64,000 nucleotides of DNA from Seonamhaeicola sp. (lineage in GTDB: Bacteria; Bacteroidota; Bacteroidia; Flavobacteriales; Flavobacteriaceae). The stretch lies in NCBI RefSeq assembly GCF_028281565.1, contig NZ_JANQJQ010000030.1, positions 186,001-250,000 on the forward strand, read 5' to 3'. Positions 16,598 to 24,668 of the stretch are shown one piece after another (within the stretch, counting starts at the first letter, position 1; each line of letters starts with the position of its first letter). The notes beneath the pieces are model-generated. The model saw only the letters and a program-made list of their open reading frames with translations, did no database searches and was not told the DNA's origin. The translations under genes and the position numbers were made by a program.

Positions 16598-18028
16598 ATG
16601 ATAAAGCTCGATTTAGATAGAAATCAAAGAAAAGCATTATTTGAGCAAGTTATAAATAAGGTTGATTCTTATTATTCAAACACAAAATCTTATTCAACAA
16701 CCCCTAGTTTAGAGATTAATCAAATTAGAGATTATATTAATACGCAGAATTTACAGACGTCTGTAAACTATAAAAACGCAATTAATCACGTTCTAAATGG
16801 ATTGGAAAACTATTCTGTACACACACCACATCCAAAATATTTTGGATTATTTAATCCAAGAGCAAATTTTTCTGGAATATTAGCAGATTTAATTACTGCA
16901 ACATATAATCCGCAACTTGCCGCCTGGAGTCACGCTCCTTTTGCGGTAGAAGTAGAGGCGAAGCTTATTAAAGAATTTGGAGAAAAGTTCGGTTATAAGT
17001 CAGAATCTATAGATGGTGTATTTACTACAGGTGGTGCCGAAGCAAACCTTTCTGCTCTACTCTGCGCATTAAATCATTCATTTCCTGAATTTGCTAAAAA
17101 TGGAGTGTTTGGGATGTTAAAACGCCCTATTATTTATTGTTCTCAAGAAGCACATCATTCTATACACAAATCAGCCAAAACAGTTGGTTTAGGATATTCT
17201 TCAGTACAAAGCATTCCTACCGATGATGCATTAAAAATCGATTTAAAGAAATTGAGAAATCAAATACAAGAAGACATTGCCTCTAACAATTTTCCGACTA
17301 TGATAATTGGAACGGCTGGTACAACTGGAGCTGGTACAATTGATGATTTAGTTGCATTAAGAACTATTGCGGATGAATTCGGTCTTTGGTTTCACATAGA
17401 TGCAGCTTATGGTGGAGCTGCGGTTATAAATAAAGAAATTAAACCAAATTTAAAAGGCATTGAAACTTCCGATTCTATTACTTTTGATGCTCATAAATGG
17501 ATGTCGGTTCCTATGGGAACAAGTATATTTTTAACTTCACATAACGAAATACTTTCAAAAACATTTAGGATTTCCACAGAATATATGCCTAAAGAAGCTG
17601 ACTCATTAGATATCGTTGAGCCATTTTCTCATTCAATTCAATGGAGTAGAAGGTTTATAGGATTAAAAGTCTATTTGTCTCTTTTATTTTTTGGTTGGGA
17701 TGGTTATGAGCAAATTATTGGTCATCAAAAGAAAATGGGAGATTTATTTAGAAAAAAATTACTAAAAAATAATTGGAGTATTAAAAACAAAACGCCACTT
17801 CCAATAATTTGTTTTACTGATGATTCAATATTGAATAATAAACAGTTTTCTCAAAAAATTCTTGATACTATTCTTAAAGAAGGAAAGTCTTGGTTATCCA
17901 CGTACCCAATTGGACAGTTAAACACCTTTAGAGTTTGTATTATCAATTATAATACCTCTGAAAAGGAATTAGATGAACTAATAGAAGAGTTAAATGAACT
18001 GCGAAAGCAGTACTTAAATAATATATAG
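16598..18028 (+). CDS. PLP-dependent group II amino-acid decarboxylase
   Basis: The 476-residue protein belongs to the aromatic-amino-acid/glutamate decarboxylase family. It has a Thr-Gly-Gly-Ala-Glu-Ala-Asn motif near residue 146, the His-Ile-Asp-Ala-Ala-Tyr-Gly-Gly cofactor-binding motif near 265, and the Schiff-base lysine in Phe-Asp-Ala-His-Lys-Trp-Met near 299. Length fits the family (about 470-500). The substrate cannot be told from the motifs; aromatic amino acids, diaminobutyrate or aspartate are possible. It lies 15 bases before an AraC-MGMT gene, and the pair is bracketed by 113-bp repeats, which suggests that they moved as one unit. Confidence 0.9.
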   Translation: MIKLDLDRNQRKALFEQVINKVDSYYSNTKSYSTTPSLEINQIRDYINTQNLQTSVNYKNAINHVLNGLENYSVHTPHPKYFGLFNPRANFSGILADLITATYNPQLAAWSHAPFAVEVEAKLIKEFGEKFGYKSESIDGVFTTGGAEANLSALLCALNHSFPEFAKNGVFGMLKRPIIYCSQEAHHSIHKSAKTVGLGYSSVQSIPTDDALKIDLKKLRNQIQEDIASNNFPTMIIGTAGTTGAGTIDDLVALRTIADEFGLWFHIDAAYGGAAVINKEIKPNLKGIETSDSITFDAHKWMSVPMGTSIFLTSHNEILSKTFRISTEYMPKEADSLDIVEPFSHSIQWSRRFIGLKVYLSLLFFGWDGYEQIIGHQKKMGDLFRKKLLKNNWSIKNKTPLPIICFTDDSILNNKQFSQKILDTILKEGKSWLSTYPIGQLNTFRVCIINYNTSEKELDELIEELNELRKQYLNNI

Positions 18029-18043
18029 TAATTTCGTGTAAAT

Positions 18044-18889
18044 ATGAAAGTTGAAAAATCATATCATTATAGTAAAATAGAAGAGGCTATAGAGTTTTTA
18101 GATACAAACTTCAAAGAGCAACCCTCTTTGGATGATGTTGCAAATCATGTCCATTTAAGTCCCTTTCATTTTCAAAAATTATTTAAAGAATGGGTAGGTA
18201 TTAGTCCAAAAAAATATTTACAATATTTAAGTTCAAATTTCGCAAAAGGTTTACTTTATAATAAACAAAATTCACTTTTCAATACAGCTTATGAAACTGG
18301 GTTATCAGGCACAAGTAGATTACACGATTTATTTATAAATATTGAAGGAATGACTCCTGCAGAGTATAAAAATGGTGGAAAAAAGTTAACCATAAAATAT
18401 AGTTTTGCAGAAAGCCCATTTGGGAATTTAATTGTGGCTTCTACTTCGAAAGGAATATGCTATATGGCTTTTGTAGAAGATAAGGAAAATGGTTTTTTAG
18501 ATTTGAAAAAGGAGTTTCCAAATGCTCAATATGAACAAGTTTTAGATAAGGTTCAACAGGATGCTCTTTTTATTTTTCAAAATGATTGGAGCAAATTGAG
18601 TGAAATAAAACTACATTTAAAAGGTAGTGATTTCCAATTGAAAGTATGGGAAGCTTTATTGCAAATTCCTCAAGGAGATTTGAGTACATATGGAGAAATT
18701 GCAGAACAAATTAAAAACCCAAAAGCCTCAAGAGCAGTAGGAACAGCTATTGGAAAAAATCCTATTGCATTTTTAATACCTTGTCATCGTGTAATACAAA
18801 CTTCTGGTCATTTTGGTGGCTACAGATGGAATCCGATTCGAAAAAAAGCTATTATTGGTTGGGAAATGGCAAAAATGTCTCAATTTTAA
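18044..18889 (+). CDS. AraC-type regulator fused to O6-methylguanine-DNA methyltransferase (Ada-like)
   Basis: The 281-residue protein has an AraC-family helix-turn-helix domain (about residues 8-108) with Ser-Pro-Phe-His-Phe-Gln-Lys-Leu-Phe and Gly-Met-Thr-Pro-Ala-Glu-Tyr, followed by an MGMT domain with the active-site Cys in Ile-Pro-Cys-His-Arg-Val near residue 246 and the Gly-Gly-Tyr-Arg-Trp turn. The Zn-binding N-terminal phosphotriester domain of full Ada is missing. It would repair O6-methylguanine by moving the methyl group to its own cysteine, and the HTH could bind DNA to regulate alkylation repair. Pairing with a decarboxylase 15 bases upstream is unusual. Confidence 0.9.
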   Translation: MKVEKSYHYSKIEEAIEFLDTNFKEQPSLDDVANHVHLSPFHFQKLFKEWVGISPKKYLQYLSSNFAKGLLYNKQNSLFNTAYETGLSGTSRLHDLFINIEGMTPAEYKNGGKKLTIKYSFAESPFGNLIVASTSKGICYMAFVEDKENGFLDLKKEFPNAQYEQVLDKVQQDALFIFQNDWSKLSEIKLHLKGSDFQLKVWEALLQIPQGDLSTYGEIAEQIKNPKASRAVGTAIGKNPIAFLIPCHRVIQTSGHFGGYRWNPIRKKAIIGWEMAKMSQF

Positions 18890-19444
18890 TTGGCCTCAGA
18901 AGACTTTGGCTAAAACAATAGGTGAAATGAGCGGCCATATTTTAGAGGGCCAACCATACATATTATAAATACTATAAAAGTTTCAATACAATTCCTAAAC
19001 AGTCTTAAGACGTTCCTAGATTTTCTAAAATATAGCGATTGAGCCGTATATTGTTTCCAAAGGGTTCTGCAGCCTTGATTTTTTTGTTTCTTTTTGTATC
19101 AAGACAAAAAGATATGCAAACCCTTGAAAGTTTAAAACAAATGCCGAATAAAGCAAGTGTATAGAAATTTTAAAGCATGGATTTGAGCAGAGGGAAATTT
19201 TATACTCTTGCGGCAGTTAGCCGAGAAATGCGCAGCATTCACGAACACAAAAATTTAAAATAGAAATGCGTGAGTAATCCTTAAAATTTTTTTTGACGTA
19301 CATTTTCCCGTTTACGAGAATTATAATAGGTAGCCAAAACGAAGCTTTTATTATGCGCTGGCAAGCGTTGGCAAATTGTGGTTAAAATAAATTGCCATAA
19401 AGCAATTTGATTTTATTTAGCAATATAGCGCTTGGGAGCGGATA

Positions 19445-19472
19445 TTTTACATAACGGCAAATTATAGTACAT
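19445..19472 (-). repeat. TTTTACATAAC...ATTATAGTACAT motif, inverted copy
   Basis: Its reverse complement, ATGTACTATAAT plus 6 bases plus TTATGTAAAA, matches the motif at 19714-19740 and the end of the 113-bp repeat at 16348-16376. Confidence 0.55.
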
Positions 19473-19570
19473 ACCGACGAAATTTTCACTTTATAACCAA
19501 AACCAAAAAGCCGAATGTTTAATGACCCCCAGACGAAAGTTTTTTGTATAGACTACATATTCTGGGGATA

Positions 19571-19598
19571 TTTTACATAATGTAGAATTATAGATACA
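19571..19598 (-). repeat. TTTTACATAATG...ATTATAGATACA motif, inverted copy
   Basis: Second inverted relative, 99 bases after the end of the first and 14 bases before the right 113-bp repeat. Less well matched at its right end. Confidence 0.45.
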
Positions 19599-19612
19599 GT
19601 GGGCGGAGTGTT

Positions 19613-19725
19613 GGCGCAAATTAACTTTTACATAATTACTAACGGTATAAAACACTAGCGTGTCATTATATCTGCAATTATGTAAAATGCACGCATACGT
19701 TAATTTGCTATAAATGTACTATAAT
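19613..19725 (+). repeat. 113-bp palindromic repeat, right copy
   Basis: Direct copy of 16247-16359 and better paired: the outer arms GCAAATTAAC and GTTAATTTGC are exact complements, as are TTTTACATAATT and AATTATGTAAAA. The two copies bracket 3.25 kb containing the decarboxylase and AraC-MGMT genes. Confidence 0.8.
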
Positions 19726-19740
19726 TTATATTATGTCAAA
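19714..19740 (+). repeat. ATGTACTATAAT...TTATGTCAAA motif, copy 2
   Basis: Direct relative of 16348-16376, overlapping the right end of the second 113-bp repeat. Confidence 0.5.
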
Positions 19741-19870
19741 TAAAAATTTATAGCTATATAATCCATACTTCCCTGCTTCTAATTGTTAAATAATTAATAA
19801 ACACTCTGGTTTTCTTTTTGGTTATAAAAAAAGAAAGTACTTTCGCCAACCTTATATGATCATGAATTAA

Positions 19871-20488
19871 ATGAAACCCAAACCCAAAACAAAAACCTAT
19901 AAATCCCGTATACGTTTATTACATCAATATTACAGCTATACCGGCTTTTACAGTTTTGTAGGTAAAAGTACTTTAAAAGCATTGCCCTATATTATTTTGG
20001 CTGTTGGCGGTATTTATGTGGTCAACCGGTTTTTTAATATAAACGATGCCCTGGCCGGCATTACGGAAACCTTACCGGTATTTGGTGTTTTGGTGTTCTT
20101 TTTTGTCTCGGAAACCTTATTGGGGCTTGTCCCGCCGGAGCTTTTTATTGCCTGGTCCGGAAAACTTTCCAATCCCTGGGGCTACCTGACGTTATTAGCC
20201 TTTTTATCGTATTCAGGTGGTTTGTTAAGTTACCATATGGGACGTATTATTACCAAAATACCCAAGGTACACCGCTATTTGGAAGGCAAAATGCAAAAAC
20301 AGCTAAAAAACGCCAAAAAATGGGGCGGCTTTTTGATCATTGTCGGGGCCCTGTTACCACTGCCCTTTTCCATTTCCTGCTTAGCGGCCGGTATCATTAA
20401 CTATCCGTTTAAAGGGGTTATATCTTACGGGAGTTTGCGGTTGCTTCGTTTTGTGATCTACGGACTGGTGATCTTTAATGTGGTTTAA
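19871..20488 (+). CDS. VTT/DedA-type membrane protein
   Basis: The 205-residue protein has several hydrophobic segments (about 37-53, 68-90, 102-122, 150-172 and 185-203). A Val-Pro-Pro-Glu-Leu-Phe-Ile stretch near residue 86 and a Leu-Leu-Pro-Leu-Pro-Phe-Ser re-entrant-like loop near 160 recall the VTT domain of DedA/SNARE-associated proteins, which are thought to flip lipids or carry undecaprenyl phosphate. I am not sure of subfamily or substrate. It stands alone; the next gene is on the opposite strand. Confidence 0.75.
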   Translation: MKPKPKTKTYKSRIRLLHQYYSYTGFYSFVGKSTLKALPYIILAVGGIYVVNRFFNINDALAGITETLPVFGVLVFFFVSETLLGLVPPELFIAWSGKLSNPWGYLTLLAFLSYSGGLLSYHMGRIITKIPKVHRYLEGKMQKQLKNAKKWGGFLIIVGALLPLPFSISCLAAGIINYPFKGVISYGSLRLLRFVIYGLVIFNVV

Positions 20489-20544
20489 CCTGAATTGTCA
20501 CTCTGAACTCGTTTCAGAGTCTTAACTTAAATATGATTTTGACT

Positions 20545-20765
20545 TGTAGAGATGCTTCGATACTTCGACTGGGCTCAGCACAGGCAAGCTCAGCATGACA
20601 AGGACCTTTTTTGGTACTACATGTTGTTCTGTCATTCTGAGTGAAGTATAACGAAACGAAGAATCTCAAACTTTAAAATGAATAAGATGCTTCGCAGCGC
20701 TCGGCATGACACTGCCGCTCAGAGTTATGAGATGCTGAATCAAGTTCAGCATGACACAAAAAAGT
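20545..20765. repeat. Cluster of short dispersed palindromic repeats
   Basis: A chain of common short repeats fills the gap between two converging genes: ACTTCGACTGGGCTCAGCAC, TCATTCTGAGTGAAG...GAAGAATCTC, CTTCGCAGCGCTCGGCATGAC and GATGCTGAATCAAGTTCAGCATGAC. The last also occurs at about 21380-21404. No gene seen. Confidence 0.65.
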
Positions 20766-20771
20766 AAAATC

Positions 20772-21335
20772 CTAATAATCCGATTGCTGTATGGCTTTGA
20801 TATGCGCAAAGACCTCAATGCCATGAATGGTAGTTTCAACTTCCTCGGTACTCATTTTTAAGCCCTTAACCACATTGGCTTTGCCCTTTGGTGAAATGGC
20901 CAGCACGTTATAAAACACCGTATCATTATAAATGGCCCTGATATGTACAATATTTCCGGATTTACTAACCCCTTTAACCGGCAGAATTTTACCATCCTCA
21001 GTAATGGCCTTAATATTTAAAATGGTACCGTCTTCGGCAATGGCCTTAACCGGATAGTATTTATCGCCTTTGATCACCAGCATTTTAACCGGTAGCGTCT
21101 TCCCTTTTACAATGGCTTTGACATCCAGCAAGCTGGTTTGATCGGAGTTCTGTATGGCCTTCACATCATATTTTCGGCCCCTGGCATCAAATGCTTTGAT
21201 CCTTAGGAACTTGGCATCCGGTTTAAAGGCTTTGACATGCCAGATGATGTCTTTGGTTTTTTCTTGTGTAACTCCTTTATAGCTGAATGATACTGCTATA
21301 ATTAACGTGATGATTGGTATTAGTTTAGTTTTCAT
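20772..21335 (-). CDS. Exported VKAI-repeat protein, unknown function
   Basis: The 187-residue protein has a signal peptide (about 1-23) and then roughly ten tandem units of about 13-18 residues with the pattern Lys-Ala-Ile-x-x-Asp-Gly-x-x-x-x-Val/Ile, for example Lys-Ala-Ile-Ala-Glu-Asp-Gly-Thr-Ile-Leu-Asn-Ile followed by Lys-Ala-Ile-Thr-Glu-Asp-Gly. Alternating hydrophobic residues suggest a beta-solenoid or stacked beta hairpins outside the cytoplasm. A longer reading would start at 21401, but its extra N-terminus is translated from a dispersed GATGCTGAA...TTCAGCATGAC repeat, so I chose the ATG at 21335. Function unknown. Confidence 0.75.
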   Translation of the reverse strand: MKTKLIPIITLIIAVSFSYKGVTQEKTKDIIWHVKAFKPDAKFLRIKAFDARGRKYDVKAIQNSDQTSLLDVKAIVKGKTLPVKMLVIKGDKYYPVKAIAEDGTILNIKAITEDGKILPVKGVSKSGNIVHIRAIYNDTVFYNVLAISPKGKANVVKGLKMSTEEVETTIHGIEVFAHIKAIQQSDY

Positions 21336-21568
21336 AATAGTATTGTTAGTGTTTACATATCCGTTCTCGGTCATTATGAGATGCTGAAACAAGTTCAGCA
21401 TGACAGGAAGGGCGAAAAACGAACATTTAATTAATGTTAATTCAATGTAAACTTAATGTTATCTAAACTTAAATACTATGATAAAAATCAAGAAAAAATA
21501 CTTAGGTTCTCCAAGCACTTCGACTGCGCTCAGTGTGACATACAGGCCAGGCATTTTGACATTAATCC

Positions 21569-21607
21569 AAAAAAAAAGCCGGAACCTTTAACAAGGTCCC
21601 GGCTTTT
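21569..21607 (-). terminator. Rho-independent terminator after the EF-G-like operon
   Basis: AAAGCCGGAACC, an 8-base loop and GGTCCCGGCTTT form a strong stem; on the minus strand it is followed by a long T run. It lies just beyond the small helical gene. Confidence 0.8.
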
Positions 21608-21625
21608 GTGAGATAGTTTTATTTA

Positions 21626-22006
21626 TTATAACCACTCTCTGAAATAGTCCATCATTTCTTCTTTTAAATCATAATGCATTTTAATATAAGTACGCATATC
21701 ATCTTTCAGTGTGTGTTGCTCATTTTGTAAGCGACCATCAATATTCTCATTAAAATCGGCCTGGTTAATATTAGCCACCTTATTTCTTATCCTGTGTTTT
21801 AACTTAGAAATAGCATCCTTTTCAATCATGATCCTGTTCTGAAAATTCTCTAACGGAATAGTAGCTTTTTTACCAAATTCGCGTCTTGCTATTTCTTCTA
21901 ATTTTTCTTCAAACGTATCCATTTCATCAAAATGGAAACGCAACTCACGCTTCCAGGTGTCTAAATTAAATTTGAGATCACTTAAATAATTTGCTTTTGT
22001 TATCAT
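21626..22006 (-). CDS. Small helical protein paired with EF-G paralogue
   Basis: The 126-residue protein is soluble, highly charged and predicted almost all-helical, with Asp/Glu/Lys/Arg heptad-like spacing and no signal peptide. I do not recognise the family. It begins 18 bases after the stop codon of the EF-G-like gene and ends before a strong terminator, so the two form a two-gene operon. It may bind the GTPase or the ribosome, but that is guesswork from neighbourhood only. Confidence 0.7.
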   Translation of the reverse strand: MITKANYLSDLKFNLDTWKRELRFHFDEMDTFEEKLEEIARREFGKKATIPLENFQNRIMIEKDAISKLKHRIRNKVANINQADFNENIDGRLQNEQHTLKDDMRTYIKMHYDLKEEMMDYFREWL

Positions 22007-22024
22007 GTTTCTATCACTTTATAA

Positions 22025-24133
22025 TTATACTTCTTCTTTTACTAATTGTTTTTGAATGTTATTGGGTACCGGCTGGTACGATGAAAATTTAGAACTGAAT
22101 GTGGCCTTCCCCTGCGTTAACGACCGAAGATCTGTGGAATAGCCAAACAGTTCCGCCGCCGGAATGGTACATTTCAGTATCTGGTAATGGTCCAGGTTGT
22201 CAAAGCCCTGAATGACGGAACGCCTGGATTGCAGATCGGTCATCACATTCCCTACCATATCTTCGGGCACTTTTACGGTCAGTTCGTTTGTAGGCTCCAG
22301 TAACTTCGGATTCGCATTTAAAAAGGCTTCCTTAAACGCATGGGCTCCGGCAATTTTAAAGGAAATATCATTGGAATCCACCGAATGCATTTTACCGTCG
22401 TACACCATCACTCTTACATCCCTGATATAGGACCCTGTTAACGGCCCCTCCTCCATCACTTCTAAAACGCCTTTCATCACCGATGGTATATAGCGCGCAT
22501 CTATCACACCTCCTACAATACAGTTATAGAAGACCAGCTTGCCACCCCAGGGCAGATCCACTTCTTCCCTACCTCTAATATTAAACCCTTCGGGTTCCGG
22601 CATACCTTCAAACCAGGGCTCAATCTTAAGATGCACCTGGGCAAATTGCCCGGATCCACCCGATTGCTTTTTATGTCGGTAATTGGCCGTTGAGGATCGC
22701 TGTATGGTCTCTCTGTACTTGATCTTTGGTTTCTTATAGTTGACACTAAGTTTATAATCATGTTTTAAGGTCCAGTCAATAATGGCTAAATGCAACTCCC
22801 CCTGGCAACTCAATATCTGCTCTTTCGATTCTTTGGAATAGTTGATCACTACGGTGGGGTCCTGCTTATGGATCTTACGCAAGGCATCCGTTAACTTTTC
22901 ATCATCGGCTTTATTGGTAACACTCACCGATTTATTAATCCTTGGATCCGGATATTGAATAGGTTTTATGGTAATGGGCTTACTGCCACTATAAAGCGTG
23001 TCATTGGTCTCAGTAGCTTTCAGTTTTAAAGAAGCTCCAATATCACCCGTAGTTAATTTGTTAACAGGCTCCCGTTTTTTACCGTCCATAATAAACAGTT
23101 GATTGATAACCTCTACCTCACCTGTTCTGGAATTGGTAAGCCGGTCATTGACCTTGATCTCACCCGATTTTACCTTAAAGAAGGTGATCTGGCCCAAATT
23201 AGGCTGATACAAGGTTTTAAATACGAAAAGCGATGTTGGTGCCTCCGGTTTAGGAATGATCTCCTCACCTTCCATACTTTGTTCCCCTTTCAAATCGGCT
23301 GCTGCCGGGGCTACATTATCAATGAATCCCATGAGTCGGCCACTGCCCATATCCTGCAAGGCCGATACACAGAACACCGGAAATAAATCATGATTCAACA
23401 TACCGGCTTTGATGCCCTGGCGCATTTCATCTTCGTTAAGGGTACCCTTGTCAAAGTAGAGCTCCATTAATTCCTCATCATTTTCAGCTGCTTTTTCAAC
23501 TAATTCATTGTGCAAATACTCGGCTTTATCTTTTTCGTTATCAGGAATAGGTACTTTTTCAGGCTTCCCCCCTTCGGGCCCGAACTTGTAGCATTTCATT
23601 TTTAACACATCAATGATACATTGGGCACCGTCCAATTTTATAGGATATTGAATTTGAACCGCATTATTGCCTACCAGACCTTTTATGCTTTTATAAGCCT
23701 CATCAAAATTACAATCGGGATGATCAATTTGATTTATAATAAATAAGGTTGGCTTGTTGTATTTATCTATATAATTCCAGATAATTTCAGTGCCAACCTC
23801 TACGCCGTGTTTTCCATTGATCACGGTAGCGATGGTGTCGCCCACCCTGATCGATGAAATGATTTCGCCTATAAAATCGTCTAAACCGGGGGTGTCAATA
23901 ATATTGATCTTGTAATTCCGCCATTCGGTATGAATAGGTGTTGCGAACACCGACGCCTGTCGCTCGTGTTCAATGTTATGGTAGTCTGATACGGTATTCT
24001 TATCTTCTATGGTACCGCGCCTTTTAAGAAGTCCTGCCTCAAACAACATGGTTTCGGCCAGGGTGGTCTTACCACTATTGTGGGCACCCACAAACACTAC
24101 ATTTTTAATGTGTTTATCATCAAATACTTTCAT
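22025..24133 (-). CDS. Elongation factor G paralogue (EF-G-like GTPase)
   Basis: The 702-residue protein has the EF-G layout: a G domain with the P-loop Gly-Ala-His-Asn-Ser-Gly-Lys-Thr-Thr at residues 16-24, Asp-Thr-Pro-Gly-Leu near 78 and Asn-Gln-Ile-Asp near 134, followed by domains II to V and a C-terminal Phe-Gly-Tyr-Ser-Thr-Asp-Leu-Arg-Ser-Leu-Thr-Gln-Gly. The switch I signature Arg-Gly-Ile-Thr-Ile of true EF-G is replaced by Arg-Gln-Ala-Ser-Val, which marks it as a paralogue rather than the main factor. Members of this group may act in ribosome protection or recycling; the role here is not known. Confidence 0.88.
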   Translation of the reverse strand: MKVFDDKHIKNVVFVGAHNSGKTTLAETMLFEAGLLKRRGTIEDKNTVSDYHNIEHERQASVFATPIHTEWRNYKINIIDTPGLDDFIGEIISSIRVGDTIATVINGKHGVEVGTEIIWNYIDKYNKPTLFIINQIDHPDCNFDEAYKSIKGLVGNNAVQIQYPIKLDGAQCIIDVLKMKCYKFGPEGGKPEKVPIPDNEKDKAEYLHNELVEKAAENDEELMELYFDKGTLNEDEMRQGIKAGMLNHDLFPVFCVSALQDMGSGRLMGFIDNVAPAAADLKGEQSMEGEEIIPKPEAPTSLFVFKTLYQPNLGQITFFKVKSGEIKVNDRLTNSRTGEVEVINQLFIMDGKKREPVNKLTTGDIGASLKLKATETNDTLYSGSKPITIKPIQYPDPRINKSVSVTNKADDEKLTDALRKIHKQDPTVVINYSKESKEQILSCQGELHLAIIDWTLKHDYKLSVNYKKPKIKYRETIQRSSTANYRHKKQSGGSGQFAQVHLKIEPWFEGMPEPEGFNIRGREEVDLPWGGKLVFYNCIVGGVIDARYIPSVMKGVLEVMEEGPLTGSYIRDVRVMVYDGKMHSVDSNDISFKIAGAHAFKEAFLNANPKLLEPTNELTVKVPEDMVGNVMTDLQSRRSVIQGFDNLDHYQILKCTIPAAELFGYSTDLRSLTQGKATFSSKFSSYQPVPNNIQKQLVKEEV

Positions 24134-24376
24134 ATTATGCCTTATTTGGTTTATAATTTAAATTGGAATATTTCTTTTTTATCATGAAAAGAAAATCTTT
24201 AGGTTTTAAAGATGATATAAAGCTACCCTCAATATTTATAAAAAAATATGATTATTATCAGCTAGTTAGGTAGTATCCAATGACAAATTTGGCGAGTTCC
24301 ATAAAGTTACAATAAAATTGTTATGTTCCGAGTATTTTTTCATTTCACTGCCGTATTTTTGCTAAAAATTCTGAAC

Positions 24377-24667
24377 ATGCTGTCGTTTGTCAATTTATTT
24401 AGAGTGATTGCCTTCCTGGAAGGCGTGTCATACATCCTGTTACTTTTTATAGCCACACCCATAAAACATTTTGCCGATGACCCGCAATATGTGAAGCTTT
24501 TGGGCATGCCACACGGGATCTTGTTTATGTTATACGTGGTGCTGGCGTTTGTATTAAAATCGGATTATAACTGGGATGCCAAACAATTCAGAGGGGTACT
24601 TTTGGCAGCTATTATTCCGTTCGGCACCTTTTTTATTGAAAGAAAATATTTGAAAACCGTAAACTGA
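24377..24667 (+). CDS. DUF3817 small membrane protein
   Basis: A 96-residue protein with three hydrophobic segments and the family pattern Phe-Arg-x-x-Ala-Phe-Leu-Glu-Gly-x-Ser-Tyr, Gly-x-x-His-Gly-Ile-Leu-Phe and a final Phe-Phe-Ile-Glu-Arg-Lys. A longer reading from 24323 would add 18 hydrophobic residues; the family usually begins close to the Asn-Leu-Phe-Arg motif, so I prefer 24377. It is placed one base before the MscS gene, suggesting co-transcription. Function unknown. Confidence 0.8.
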   Translation: MLSFVNLFRVIAFLEGVSYILLLFIATPIKHFADDPQYVKLLGMPHGILFMLYVVLAFVLKSDYNWDAKQFRGVLLAAIIPFGTFFIERKYLKTVN

Positions 24668-24668
24668 T

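Larger units (their letters stand above)
18890..19870. other. Long intergenic region with palindromes, no gene seen
   Basis: About 980 bases without a credible gene. The first half (to about 19340) shows a CTTTTTGTATCAAGACAAAAAG hairpin near 19090 and otherwise unassigned A/T-rich sequence. The second half holds two inverted TTTTACATAA...TTATAG motifs (19445, 19571) and the right 113-bp repeat (19613-19725). Nothing resembles a transposase or integrase remnant. Confidence 0.6.

Noticed and set aside
16247-19725. Integron attC sites
   Set aside because: The 113-bp palindromes lack the GTTRRRY and RYYYAAC ends, and no integrase gene is visible.
18890-19870. Degenerate transposase in the long gap
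   Set aside because: No long frame or DDE/Tyr-recombinase motif is seen on either strand; only repeats and hairpins.
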